From Ailanthus altissimus (Eukaryota > Streptophyta > Magnoliopsida > Sapindales > Simaroubaceae), in assembly GCA_946807835.1 (NCBI GenBank), contig OX327702.1, forward strand, positions 6,014,001 to 6,078,000: a stretch of DNA of 64,000 nucleotides, written 5' to 3'. Below, piece by piece: positions 12,435-24,400 of this stretch (its first letter is position 1; every line of letters starts with the position of its first letter). A program made the translations under genes and the position numbers. The notes below the pieces were generated by a model. It had not been told where the DNA came from. It saw only the letters and a program-made list of their open reading frames with translations, and made no database searches.

Positions 12435-12990
12435 GGTTACTATAACTAATGCCAATGTAAGCTTTTCAGCCGAAAGATAGCGCAAATGGTAAAAAATGAG
12501 TACCATGCTCCTTTACCCATGCCTTTACGAGGACTCCTTTACTTTAATAACATTCCTTCCAAATCAAATTTTATATATACTAATTAGGTAATTGAATATT
12601 CTGATAATTACTAGTTTTGGAACAAGTCTTTAAACCAGATGCCTAATGTAGTTGGAATTCTAGCAAAGTTTTAGGCAACATATGCTCAACGACTTTTTAG
12701 AAGTGAGGGGGATAGTACATACTCAAATGAAGGGCTTTCCCATATTGATTTACCAACCTCTAGGGCTTATATCCCTTACTTTTGACCTGTTATCTTCTAA
12801 CTCTTCCTTGAAAATGGCTATAAAAATAAGAGATTAACACTTTTCGGCTTATTAGCTGGTCCCCATGTTTTGGTACTGTGAGGTAGAGTGGTTGGACTAA
12901 GTATACTTTCAACTTTTGAAAAGCTTCTATGCATTAGGGAGTCCATTTTGTCTCTTCCTTGCTATTGATAGTCTAAAAAATTCAAAGCAT
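12435..12990 (-). pseudogene. 5' part of the split gypsy RNase H
   Basis: At about 12500-12435 the complement reads HLRYLSAEKLTLALVIVT, the 'AE.RYp.iEKlaLALV' block of gypsy RNase H. Sequence between here and the RT is too decayed to follow in one frame. It continues on the other side of the insertion at 9985. Confidence 0.65.
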
Positions 12991-13059
12991 TTGCTAGTAA
13001 CTTTGAAGATAAATCTACTAAGAGTAGTTATTTAGCCTATTAGCCTTTGAATTTCTTTG

Positions 13060-13560
13060 ACAGTGCTCTAGAACTTTATCTCAAGGATTGCTCAATTTTT
13101 TTTTGGATTTGAGTCAATTCCTTTCTAGCTCTTTATGAATCCTAAGCATTTTCTTGATTTGAACACCAAGGTATATATTTCAGGGTTCAGCTTCATTTTA
13201 TAATTTCCAAGGATCTCGATTATCTTTCTAAGGTCATCTATATGATCCTCGGATAAAACTGAATTTTTAATCATATAATTCACGTATATCTCTATGCTCT
13301 TCCTAATTAATGGTTTAAATAGTTTGTTCACAAGTCTTTGGTAGGCGACACCTTTTTCAATCTGAATGGCATAACTTGGTAATAGTAAGTTCGCTAATGG
13401 GTGATGAATGACATATTTTCCAATTTGGGAGGAAACATCTTGATCTAGTTGTACCTTGCGCAAGCATCCGTGAAATTAAAGAGAGTGTTTTCGATTGTAA
13501 AGTTTAACAGTTGGTCTATCGTTGAAGGTGGAAAGCTATCTTTAGGGTAGGCCTTATTTA
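13060..13560 (-). pseudogene. Ty3/gypsy reverse transcriptase remnant
   Basis: The complement gives AYPKDSFPPSTIDQLLNF, then FTDACARYN, then (113 codons open at 13125-13463) AYQRLVNKLFKPLI, IEIYVNYMIKNSVLSEDHI and KMKLNPEIYTLVFKS. These are the ACPKDsFPLPrIDqLVD, FMDAysGYNQ, ATYQRLVNKMF, EVYVDDMLVKS and MKLNPeKCaFGV blocks of plant gypsy RT. The catalytic YVDD is changed to YVNY, so both metal-binding aspartates of that motif are lost. At least one frameshift separates the first blocks from the rest. Confidence 0.85.
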
Positions 13561-13879
13561 GATCTATAGTTGACTTCTCAGATAAAGCTTGTAGCTAAGA
13601 GTTTTTTAACCTCTGCTTCAATAGATTTGTTCCTTTCTTGGTTGAAAATTCTTCTCTTCTTTTTAATCTATTTAAAAGATGAATCAACATCTAAGACATA
13701 AGATATTAAGATGGGATTTTGTTCTCGGTATGTCTTCATGAAATGAGTAGTGATAGTATTTTTTTCTCAACTTGTTCAAATCTTTAGTTAATATGGGAGA
13801 GTTCATGGTCATTTTTCATCAATGAGAGTTCATGGTTTCTAAGTTGTCATCATATCATTTTTTTTTTTATTCAGGTCAA

Positions 13880-15119
13880 CCTTTAATTCTTTTAAGTACC
13901 CATTTTTTATTAGTCAATTCACCTGGTACTTCAAAGTTGGGCACTTATTGGTAGTGTGGTCATGTTCTTTGTGGTATTCACACGTCATATAATTGTTCTA
14001 TTGTTCGAATAGGATCGTCGAGGCTTTTGGCTTTTTAAGCTGTCCTTTTTCTTTGATGGCTTCGAACAGCATTACCAGTGGGATGGTTAGGGGAATGAAT
14101 TTTTCTTTATGAACTCTTACTACTCTAAGGGGAGTCCTCTTCGTCCAGCCTCCCTTATTCCTTCCTTAGGGTTGATCCTTTTATGGACATTTTGTTAGCC
14201 TTGATGGTATTTTATCTCTTTATTCTCGAACCATCATCCTCTTAGGAGATTTCTTAGGTTTGTGATTCCATACTTTTTCACAGGTATTTATTGCAGCTAA
14301 CCTCTTCACCATTTCTTCTTCTTTTTCTTTTTCTTCAATCTTTAAGTATTAGGGAGCTTTTTTATAAGTAACCGCATAAGTTGCAGTTGGGTTCTTATAT
14401 AGGTAACACCAAAACCAGTTTAGTTTCAATATTATTTTAAGGGCTTCTAAGGTAACTTATAAATCAAATGCCCTAAGTTGAATTATCTTTTGGTGGAATT
14501 ACCCTATAAAGCTCTTCAAACTTTCAGCTTGACCTTGCTTCAGTCATCATAATTATTGCGGATCCTTAGCTTTATCGCAGGCTTCTTAAAAGTGTTGAAT
14601 GAACCTTTGGTCAGTTTACTGTAAAAGGAAATGCTTAGTTGTCTCGGGCATTGGTATTAGAGAATGACTTGCCCATCTAGATTCATGTAGAATAAGCAGC
14701 ACATTTATTTTTGTCTAAGTTTAAGAATTAAAAATAGGTCAGTTATTTAGTGAACATAATGTTACGGGTTTGAGGTGCCCTTGTAAGTTGGTAAGCTTGG
14801 CAATTTAAAGCCTATCAGTAACTTTATATCTCTAAATTCATGTGTAAGATGAGAATTTCTTTCTCATTTGGTTGTTTTTAAAGGGAAGTTCCTACTTTCT
14901 ACTATTCTCAAAGAGTTGGTGCAATCGTTTCTCTATACCTTGAACTTTCATTTTTAGAGTATATTTAGGTTTAGGTGTTAAACATTCATACTTCTCGCAT
15001 TGTCTAATCTTGTTTAGTATTTGCTTTACATCCACTTTGATTTTACTACCCCTCTTACGTCTATTTAGTATTTCCCTTGCATCCTCTTTGATCCCATTAC
15101 CCTCTTTACTTCTATTCAA
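13880..15119 (-). pseudogene. Ty3/gypsy gag remnant with zinc-knuckle-like motif
   Basis: A 75-codon open piece at 14892-15119 is basic and helical. The capsid core follows at about 14700-14330, recognisable from QAESLKSFIG and the later ATYAVTYKKAP, matching the 'ESLREFVARFN' region of plant gypsy gag proteins. At 13983-13931 the complement gives CEYHKEHDHTTNKCPTLK, a zinc-binding CxxH...HxxxxC motif typical of this group. The pieces lie in different frames with stops between them. Gag forms the particle that packages element RNA; this copy cannot be translated through. Confidence 0.75.
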
Positions 15120-17795
15120 TATTTCTCTAACATCTTGTATAACTCAATTTTCCCTTCTAAGCTAGCCTAATATCATTTGGGTATCATTTTCAACCAAAAT
15201 TACATCTATTTATGCCTATAATTTTGTTTAGTCTTAGGGTACTTATATCGGTGACCTTTGATCAAACATGAGTATGGTTGTAATTCCTTTGGTGAAAACT
15301 TCTGCTCGGAGAGTGACTATTTTCTTCGGAGTATTTAGCTAGTACTTATTTTCTCTTATGTTTATGAGTAATCGATGAGATTTTGTGCTTCCCCTGGTTA
15401 TTTAAAGGGTGCTCCTTGGATTCAGAAGGTTGTGTTGTGGTTCGATAGTATGTTAGGGTTCTTAAAGTCCTTTCAAATTCTTACACTTCTTTAGTATTTC
15501 AACCATTAAGCCATTTAATTTATGCCTCTGCTACTGTGATCTTTTTAATTCTTCTTCTAGTATTTTGTGCCAAACTGGTGATTCCCTACTTTGGTATAGT
15601 ACGTGTTATTTCAAACTTCTATGGATAGTTCTTGATTTTTTGATCCAAGGTTCCTATCACCTTGCAGATTCTACTTGCTATTTCAAGCAGCCTTGGAGCG
15701 AGTAACCACAATCTTTGAATACATATGTCTCATTATTTTCATCATTGTATTTAATAGCTTTTTGTTTGTTTCCCTATAGTTGGCTCCAAACTGTTAAATT
15801 TGGTCAATTTCAAAGCCAATGAGTTAAATTTATTTCTTCTAGGAACAACAATTAGACTTCAAGAAAATTTGTGTTGGACTTGTCCACTTTAAGAATACTG
15901 AACTCGCTGATATTTCTGTAATAAAAGAAATTGTAACCCATTCCAAAAGTTTTTTTTTTCGGCGATGGCACTTTGATTCTTAAGTTAGTGATGACCAAAA
16001 AAAGATTAAAAGAATAAAATAAGCAATGAAAAAGTTGACAGAGAATAACGATAATATTTGTTTTAGTTCCAAGAGCCAAGAAAGCTTAGAGCTCACCAAG
16101 AAGGTTTAAAGTCTAGAATCCGTAACATGTCATCTCTCTTAGATCAGCAATTTGGACTATATATACAGGGTTATAATATGAGTTTAATACATAGTTATAA
16201 AATCCTATTAGGATTGGAAAACATCATAACTTTCCCTTCTTAGGTTCATGTATTAAAATTATATTTGTGTAAGACTCATGTCGAGATTGTTAGAGTTGTA
16301 TTTGTAGAAGGTATATTGAATTTATGATTCCTAGTGGCAAGTCCGTTTTAAGAATTTTATGCACGAACAAGTTGGTTAATTAGATCGAAGAGAGTACCCG
16401 ATGATCGACAATGGTTTTAGTGAGATGAAGACTACAAGCTAGCTCGAAGATATCCATGTACCCTTATCGCATCTGGACTCACACTCTTGGGCACGGTTTT
16501 GTGGGTTACATAAGATGAAATGGACTTTATAGTGAGTAGGCCCAAGAGTCAAAATTTAGGAGGGAACATGTACTAATTGGGGAAGCGAAGTAAGAACCTA
16601 ATCTATGTACTGTTGAGATTTTAGGCTTGTTTTTGAAAGCTTTATTTTCATGAATGACAATCTCATGAATGGCGTAATTTATACTGTTTATGGTCAAATT
16701 TGATAAAATTTAAACTAAAAATATTAAAAATTCATTATGGCAAAATAAGTCTAATTAGATGGTGGTTATGTTAAAAATACCTATTTTAACTAAAAATAGG
16801 GGATTATAGGGTGTCAAGAATTGAGAGTAAAGTTGTTAGAGGAAACAAGTGAAAAATCTGGATTAAAAGAACCTATACATAAAAGAAAAACACTAGTCAG
16901 TGGTAAGCATTGATTGTGTGGTTGGTGACAACTTTTTTCGATGCTCACGTTAGATATGAAGCTAAGTGAGGAGTATTCTTCTACAGGTTTTCCCAAGAGG
17001 AGGTTGAAGAAGAAGAAGAAAATCATGTTTAGCGTTTTTGTGATGCTTATGAAAAAGTGTAAGTAAAGAGAGAAATATACTCTTTGTCCTTTACCAAGAG
17101 TTAGAGAATAAGGGCCTAAAGCTTGCACCTCTAAGGGCAATACATGGAAGTATAAGGTTGGTGACTCAATCCTTTATTTGAGGGTAATTTTGTAAAGTAT
17201 TAAATTTGAAGGTTATTTGGTAATTGAGCCCCATCATGCTTTGAGAACAAGTAGCCTACTGATTTGGTGTTTTGTTTGCAAGGTGAAAAGCGTTATAAAA
17301 AGTTATTGGTATAGATTTCTTTTTACTTGAAGAGACCTCATCTAGTTGTAAAAAAATAGTTGAGCTCATGTATAAATTTACATGGAGTTATAGCAGTGAC
17401 TGCATGGATTACACCTTTAAAGTCTTATTTTATCTTTTTCTAGTCGGCCTATGACATAATTTCTTTGACATATAGTTGTGGGGCTCAATAATGTTGTGAA
17501 AAACTAAATAATTTTGCTTATACGCCTTTTTGATCATTTGACTACTATTTGTGTGTTAACATGACAAGTGTAAGGTTTTACTAAGATATGCCCTTAATGG
17601 TCTTCTCACTCTGGATGCAGAGTACTAATTGACCTAGTTCCTAGTAAGCCTAGTCTCTTTTATCTCTTTGTGGACTAAGTCACTTTCTACACTTGTAAAG
17701 TTGAATACCTACATGGTTACTTTCAATTAACCCACATGTCATTAATTTTATCCACTAACACAAATCTTCCTCATCTTTTTCGGCACATCTATCAA
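15120..17795. other. Leader/LTR-side region of the gypsy remnant and spacer, no gene seen
   Basis: At about 15780-15800 the complement gives AACAGTTTGGAGCCAACTAT, like the priming/leader zone of Ty3/gypsy elements, so the 5' LTR should lie to the right of it. I could not match an LTR partner on the far side. The rest (about 15850-17795) contains chance ORFs at 15852-16079 and 16814-17140 (- strand) that I do not accept as genes. Confidence 0.35.
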
Positions 17796-19619
17796 GGGGT
17801 GGGTAAATGTCCTAGTCCCATCCTGTCTTTATTATCCCATTCTAGAATTTTTGAGATGGGATGGGACCAAGGGCTAGATATGTTCGAGTGCTAAAATTAG
17901 GGACTCAAATGTCCTGTCCAACTTTAGACATTTTTCATCTCAGTTTGGGTTAGGTCTTGGACCCAATTTTTTTATAAAAAAAATAAATAAAGACTAATTA
18001 AAGATTTTATTAGTTAATTAAAAATTATAAACTTTGTTTTCTAAACATTTCATCTTAATTTGTATTTATGACTTTATTTAATAAAGTTTATATTTAAGAC
18101 TTAAAAAAAAAATTAAAATATCAATATTAAATTAGATTTGGAATTACAATATTTAACATAATTAAAATTAAAATTAAAATTAAATTTAAAATTAGATTTA
18201 ACATAGTTGAAATTAAAAATAGATTTGGATTATAATATTTAGTAAATTTAAAATTAGAATTAGAATTAGAATTAAGATTCTAATATTTAACATAGTTAAA
18301 ATAAAAATGGATTTAGATTCTAACATTTAATGTGATTAAAATTAAAATGAGAATCAAAATTATAACATTTAACATAATTGAAATTAAAATTGGATTTGAA
18401 ATTATAATATTTAAAATAATAGAAATTAAAATTAAAATTAGAATTATAATATTTAATGTAATTAAGAATTGAAATTGGATTTGTAATTTAGAATTATAAT
18501 ATTTAACGTAATATCAAAATTATAACATTCAACATAATTGAAATTAAATTTAGATTTAGATTATAACATTTAACGAAATTGAAATTAGAATTGCAACAAA
18601 ATTATATCATTTAACGTAATTAAATTTAGAATTATAATATTTAACATAACTATATTAAAATTAAAATTATAATATTTAACGTAATTGAAATTAGAATTAG
18701 AATTATAATATTTAAGATAACTGAAATTAAAACTAGATTTAGATTATAACATTTAACGAAATTGAAGTTATAATTGAAACTAAAATTCTGACATTTAACA
18801 CAATTGAAATTAAAATTAAAATTGAAATTATAACATTTAAGGTAATTGAAATTAGAATTGGAATTATAATATTTGACATATTTAAAATTAAAATTAGATT
18901 TGTTATTTATAATTACAATTTTTAACGTAATTAAAATTAAAATTAGAATCAGAATTATAATATTTAACTTAATTAAATTGAAATTGGACAATTAACGTAA
19001 TTAAAATTAAAATTAAAATTGGTTTTAAATTATAACATTTAACGAAATGAAAATTAGAATTAAAATCGAAATAATAACATTTAACGTAATTAAAATTAAA
19101 ATTTAATTTAAAATTATAACATTTAACGTAATTAAAATTAAAATTATAATATTTAACGTACTTGAAATTAAAATTGAAATTGAAATGATAATATTTAATG
19201 TAATTAAAATTAAAATTGAAATCAAAATTAAATTATTTGTCAATATAAAATAAGTTAAAATAATTACTCATAAATGTAAAGTTTGAATTAAATTGTTCAT
19301 AATGAAATAAAAACTTAATAACAAAAATTATTAGATAGTCTAAATTTTTTTTTAAAACTAAATTTTTTAATAAAAAATATAAATAATTAGGGATATAACC
19401 ACAAATAGACCCAAACTTTCAAACCAAAAAAAAAAAAAAAAAGAGATCTAATTAATTTGCAAAAATGTCTTGTTTTTTAATCCATCTCATCCCAGTTCTG
19501 GTCAAGAAACATTCTGTCCTTCTATATATTCTGATCGAAACAAATTTCTCTATTACGATAAAAATACAAGAGCGGTTGAGCTCGTCTCGAACACGACCCA
19601 ATATCAATTTGCCCACCCA
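17796..19619. mobile_element. TIR-bounded non-autonomous element with internal tandem array, copy 2
   Basis: The left end GGGGTGGGTAAATGTCC and the right end (complement TGGGTGGGCAAATTGATA) are inverted. The element is flanked by an exact 11-bp direct repeat, ACATCTATCAA at 17785-17795 and 19620-19630, which fixes its limits. Inside, TCCC-rich sub-terminal stretches surround an AT-rich array at about 18130-19210, as in copy 1. There is no transposase gene. An 11-bp duplication is longer than that of hAT (8 bp) or CACTA (3 bp) and fits best with Mutator-like elements (usually 9, sometimes up to 11). Class assignment is inference. Confidence 0.7.
18130..19210 (+). repeat. AT-rich tandem array, anchor plus 6-bp sub-repeats (copy 2)
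   Basis: Same anchor (ATAACATTTAACGTAATT) and hexamers (GAAATT, AAAATT, AGAATT) as the array at 2560-3600, in the same orientation, with more degeneration and some stretches with doubled AAAATT. The 113-codon - strand frame at 18650-18991 is a by-product of the hexamer periodicity. Confidence 0.75.
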
Positions 19620-19691
19620 ACATCTATCAATATTATTTTTAAGAAGTGTAACCATTTGTGACTTCATTAACACATTCCACACGTTAGGTTG

Positions 19692-19695
<4 letters not shown>

Positions 19696-19738
<43 letters not shown>
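19696..19738. repeat. (TA)n microsatellite
   Basis: Uninterrupted AT dinucleotide run of about 21 units, 66 bp beyond the target duplication of TIR element copy 2. Confidence 0.95.
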
Positions 19739-19739
<1 letters not shown>

Positions 19740-19741
<2 letters not shown>

Positions 19742-21239
19742 GGTTGTGGTTATCTCTAAATATGTTTTAGCTACAATTTTAAATTTGTATTTGTATTTGT
19801 TTGATTATGAAAAAGTAATTTTGGAGTAAAATTGAAAGCTCTTTTTCGCTGCTGTTATAATTATATGTTGCTTTTTTTTTTTTTTTTATAGAAAATTTGA
19901 AGACTAGAAGAAACAAACATCCTCTTTATCTTTTACTTTTACTCAAAGGAAGGCTTTAGAAAATGTCTTTTTCTTTTTTTCATTTTGTTATAAAATTAGG
20001 AGTAGGGCTGGTAGAAACCAAAGTCCAGTGTATTCAATATTGATCGGGATTTTTCACATCTACATTTCCTCGTAATTTCATTTATCAAATGTACATTCAA
20101 GTCTTGCCGCATAGCAACTTTTTTAATGACCATATTACTTAAAGATAAAAATATTTAAAATTTGATTTAAATAATAATTTTATTAATTTATTTTTAAAAT
20201 TATTTAAAAATATTAATTTTGACAATCATAATAATAAAATTTTATTTATAAAGATTTAAAGAGAAAAATAAAATTACATTACTACTTTTATTTTCATTAA
20301 TGAATACTTGAATCATAGAGTTTATAATAAATTAAAATAAAAAAAGTAAAATTTAAAAAATAAATTAAAATAAAAAAAAAACCTAATAAGTTAAAAAATT
20401 AAAAAAGATAATTTTAAAAATAAATAAATTAAAATTAAATTAAATCTCTTGATTTTTTTTATTATTATTATATTTAAAATTTTGTGATCTGTAAAATAAT
20501 ATTATTATTTTATTTTAAAAAGCACTAAAGAAAAAAAAAACTAATGGAAAAAATAAAAATTTTAATAAAAAAGAACGTTTATGAATAATTCTAAAAATAG
20601 AGGTGAAATTATTCTCTTAATCAAATTTTAGGAGCGTAAACATTTTTTTTCCTATTATTAACTATTAATTATACTCATGGCCCATCTCATCTGCACACAT
20701 AACACGTGTGTTAGAAATCAAACCAAAATCACAAAACGTGAAATCTGTGGGCGCAGACTGCAGTTTCAAATCCATCTCGCTGTTTCGTTTATACCGTGGA
20801 GAAAATGCTGAGCAGAAAAAGCTGCCACACATTACACGCCACGTATAAAATGTTTTTATTACTTTGTTTAATATTTTGTTCACGAAAAATAAAATAAAAT
20901 AAAATGGTAATGACCATAAATAAAATTCATGACCACATATCTTCTTTGAAAATTTACACATTTAAAAAAAATATTTTCTTTCACAACAATATTTAATGAT
21001 TTTTCCTTACTTAAATTACGGCAATTATCAAGCAGACTAATAAAAAAAATTTGGAAAAAATCCTAATAAAATGGCTTAATAGGAATTTATCTAGAAAAAT
21101 AATTTTAAGAAATTTTTATAAAAACAAAACCAAAAAAAAGAAAAAGAAAAGAAAAATAAAACACTTTCGTTCAAAGCACGCAGGGAAAAATATTCCATAG
21201 GCCAAGGGTGAAGGTTGTCAATAGTTTTTAAAGTTTAAA
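19740..21239. other. AT-rich upstream region of the carrier gene, no gene seen
   Basis: Very AT-rich spacer with long A and T runs (about 20140-20660). The 98-codon - strand frame at 20665-20961 has no recognisable content and I do not support it. Confidence 0.5.
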
Positions 21240-21443
21240 TTCCCCCAATAGAAAGCCCTAAATTAGTTTCTCACCACCCTTCTCCTCTTCAGGGTTTCTT
21301 CTAGGGTTTTAACCCACATAAAAAAATTCTCTGTCAATCGGTAAAAACTTTAAACCCATGTGAGATCAAGCCCTGATTCTTCACTAGACCAAGAAATTTG
21401 TTACATTCGTTGATAAAGTTTCGAGATTTTTTCAATTTTGAAA
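21240..21443 (+). promoter_or_regulatory. 5' UTR / proximal promoter of the carrier gene with telo-box-like motifs
   Basis: Directly upstream of the start codon lie GCCCTAAATTAG (about 21256), CAGGGTTTCTTCTAGGGTTTTAACCC (about 21290-21315) and a CT-rich stretch. AGGGTTT/AAACCCT repeats (telo-boxes) are common in promoters and leaders of plant housekeeping genes, including genes for organelle proteins. No clear TATA box stands near; the transcription start is not determined. Confidence 0.4.
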
Positions 21444-24400
21444 ATGAACGTAGAAGCCAGAGTGGGTGTGGTGGTTGAAGGTAGGCAGAGAGCTTTGAAT
21501 ACTGCTCACACCAGCGTTGTTGACGCCAGTGCGAGAAAGTTCTCGCAGCCGCAACAGCAAAAGCAGCCGCCGCAGCAGAGCCTTAACGATCCCAAAGGGT
21601 TAACTCAGCAATCGCAGGTTGGAACCGTGCAGCAGCTTCTGGCCGGTGGTATTGCCGGTGCTTTTAGCAAGACTTGCACTGCGCCTCTCGCTCGGCTTAC
21701 TATTCTGTTTCAGGTGAATTTTAATTGCTTTTTGGCTTCTGTTTTGTTTTGAATGGTTAATAAACTTTGCTACTTTTTTGATATTTTTTCATACTATTCT
21801 GTTTCAGGTGAATTTTAATCGTTTCTTGGCTTCTGTTTTGTTTTGAATGGTTGATAAATGTTGCTACTCTTTGATATTTTGTCTTTGTACTATGTGTTTC
21901 TTTTTTAGGAGTTTCTGTTAAGGTACTGTGTGTTTCAATTGAATATTGGAACTCAAGCATGGTAGAATTTGTTTATCTACTTTGATTTATTTTTTTCTTG
22001 CAACTTTTAACCATTTTTAGTAGCAAATTTGAATAGAAAGTAAGGAATTAGCTTTTATTATTGGGCAAAGGACATGTTTGCCCTTAAAGTATGCCCTAAT
22101 AAACACTTTTACCCCAATGAAATTTTTAATAACTAATTTTATCCCAATTCATTAAATTTTGCTAGTTTGGATGTAAACAATGCTCTAAACATATAATTAC
22201 TAGTTTAACCCCATAGCTAAGTGTCAACAAACTAGTAATTGTATGTTCAGAGCATTATTTCCATCTAAACTAACGGAAAAATTTGATGGATTGGGGCAAA
22301 ATTGGGTTTTAAAAATTTCAATGGAGTAAAAGTGTCTATTAGGCCATAAGTTTAGGGTGTGGATGACCTTTGCCCTTTATTATTTATTTATTTTGCAAAA
22401 AAAGGCAAAATTTTAAATAAAGAGCACAAGACCGAATGGTTTCCAAAATTTTAAATAAGCTGCTTCGAAAAATACGTCGGAGATAGGACATGTGGACTCT
22501 CAAGGTTTGTCTAAATTGACATCTAGACCGAATGGTTTCCAAAATACCCAATGGAACCCTTCGTTGGTGAATTCTGCCTGTTGAACGATTAGAGGCTTGT
22601 AAACTGTTTATATTTGCTACGTCAGTAAATAAACGTGGTTAGAAAATGTAAGTACATGAATGTGATTTATAAATCAAATGCTGTTAGAAAATGAAAATGG
22701 AGTCATCCAAGCGCACTGGAACTCACTAACAGAAGGGGTTTAGTTGGTCCTGTTGGGTATTTTTGAAACTATCGGGTCTACATGTCCCTTCAACCAAACC
22801 TTAGGGGTCCAGTTGTCCTTTCCCCAAACTCAGTAAGTTGTCTTTTTGATTTTGTAATCCTTCTCTTTCTCTCTCTCTCTCCCCCTTGCTTTATATTATC
22901 ATGTTTTGTGACGAATGAGGCTTGGATTATAGAATGAGTTACAACTGATTTATTGTTTATAGCCTAATTACTTGGAATATATTATCTTACGAACCTTTGT
23001 TTTTGTTTCAGATATTTCTTTTTATTTTAAATTACTTGACTGATTGGTTTTATTTTTTTTTTTTAGGTGCAAGGTATGCACTCTGATGTTGCGGTTTTGA
23101 GCAAGCCTAGCATATGGCGTGAGGCCTCTCGTATTGTTAATGAAGAAGGGTTTAGAGCATTTTGGAAAGGCAATCTGGTCACCATTGCGCACCGTCTTCC
23201 ATATTCTTCTGTCAGCTTCTATGCTTATGAACACTACAAGAATGTCAGTGTATCTATCTGTTGAAAAACTTATATTTGCAGTTAAAAATTGGACGATATG
23301 TTTTCATTGCAACTTTCTCATTATCGGTTTCTTGCCTCCCTGACAGGTTTTGCAATCTATTCTTGGCTTGGAAAACCATGGGGGAAGTGCAAGTGCAAAT
23401 GCGGCTGTGCACTTTGTAGGTGGAGGTCTGGCGGGAATGACCGCTGCATCTGCTACATATCCACTCGATCTTGTGAGGACACGCCTTGCAGCACAGGTAA
23501 TATCAGCATTCTTTGAATGAGTTAGAACTTGGAGGTGAAACTTTATATTGTTTTGGGTTTTGTCTTTCTTTTTTTTTAATAGGAATCAAAGTTTCTAGTT
23601 GTGGTTTTATGCTTTCAGTTTGAACTGTCTTTAACTCAACTAATTTGGTACTTTGCAGAGACAAACAATCTACTATAGAGGTATTTGGCATTCATTTCAT
23701 ACCATTTGCAAAGAAGAAGGATTTATGGGCTTGTATAAAGGACTTGGAGCGACATTATTGGTAACTTTTATCCTCTCTTAATTTTTTTCTTCCCTTTTCG
23801 GCTTTGTGTTATTAACTTTTAATTGTTGTTCTGTTAATTCATGAAATGCAGGGTGTTGGACCTAGCATAGCAATAAGTTTTTCAGTTTACGAGTCTCTGA
23901 GATCTTTATGGCAGTCTCAAAGGTGACAACCATTAAACTGAAGTTGTAATGTGTTGTCATTGACCTATTATCTCTTGTTGTGCATGAGTAGAAATATTGT
24001 GTTGTAACGTTTTAGTCAATTGATATCAGGCCCAATGATTCCAATCCCATGGTCAGCCTTGCTTGTGGCAGTCTTTCAGGCATTGCCTCATCGACAGGTG
24101 AGTGATTGTTGAATTCATTCAAGCTTAATCCTTCAACTTTTGAGGCTTGAATTTCCTTAATTTTCTGGAAATGTGTTTTTATTGGCGATTGATGATGCAG
24201 CAGAAATTTGCAATTGTTATTGATTCCTCTGCACTATGCTTGCAGATAATTTCATTTAAATTAATGTCTTTAATAGTACAGCCTATGATTCTTGTGGCAC
24301 TTCCAATTTTCTTAACCCGGTGTCTTTTATAATTTTGGATATAAATCGGTTAAATTTTTGATATTTTCGGAGAATTTTTAATGTGAAATGATAAATGGAT

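Larger units (their letters stand above)
8330..15119 (-). mobile_element. Decayed Ty3/gypsy retrotransposon (Tat-lineage character), gag-pol remnant
   Basis: Read on the - strand, the order is gag (15119 to about 13880), RT (about 13560-13060), RNase H (12990-12430 and, after an insertion, 9985-9870), a second RNase H (about 9830-9290) and integrase (about 9150-8330). This gag-RT-RH-IN order is that of Ty3/gypsy. The second RNase H block with SDSQLVVNQV is the archaeal-like RNase H that marks the Tat lineage. Every domain has stops and frameshifts, so the element is long dead. Upstream at about 15780-15800 the complement reads AACAGTTTGGAGCCAACTAT, like the leader just behind a 5' LTR. Intact LTRs were not paired. 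Confidence 0.8.

Noticed and set aside
16814..17140. 108-codon - strand frame
   Set aside because: No recognisable domain, a run of seven Phe and poor codon pattern; it lies in retroelement-flanking DNA.
20665..20961. 98-codon - strand frame upstream of the carrier gene
   Set aside because: No similarity recognised and no splice or promoter context; AT-rich upstream DNA.
23119..23516. Overlapping + strand frames in carrier exons 2 and 3
   Set aside because: Shadows of the carrier exons in another frame or reading through introns.
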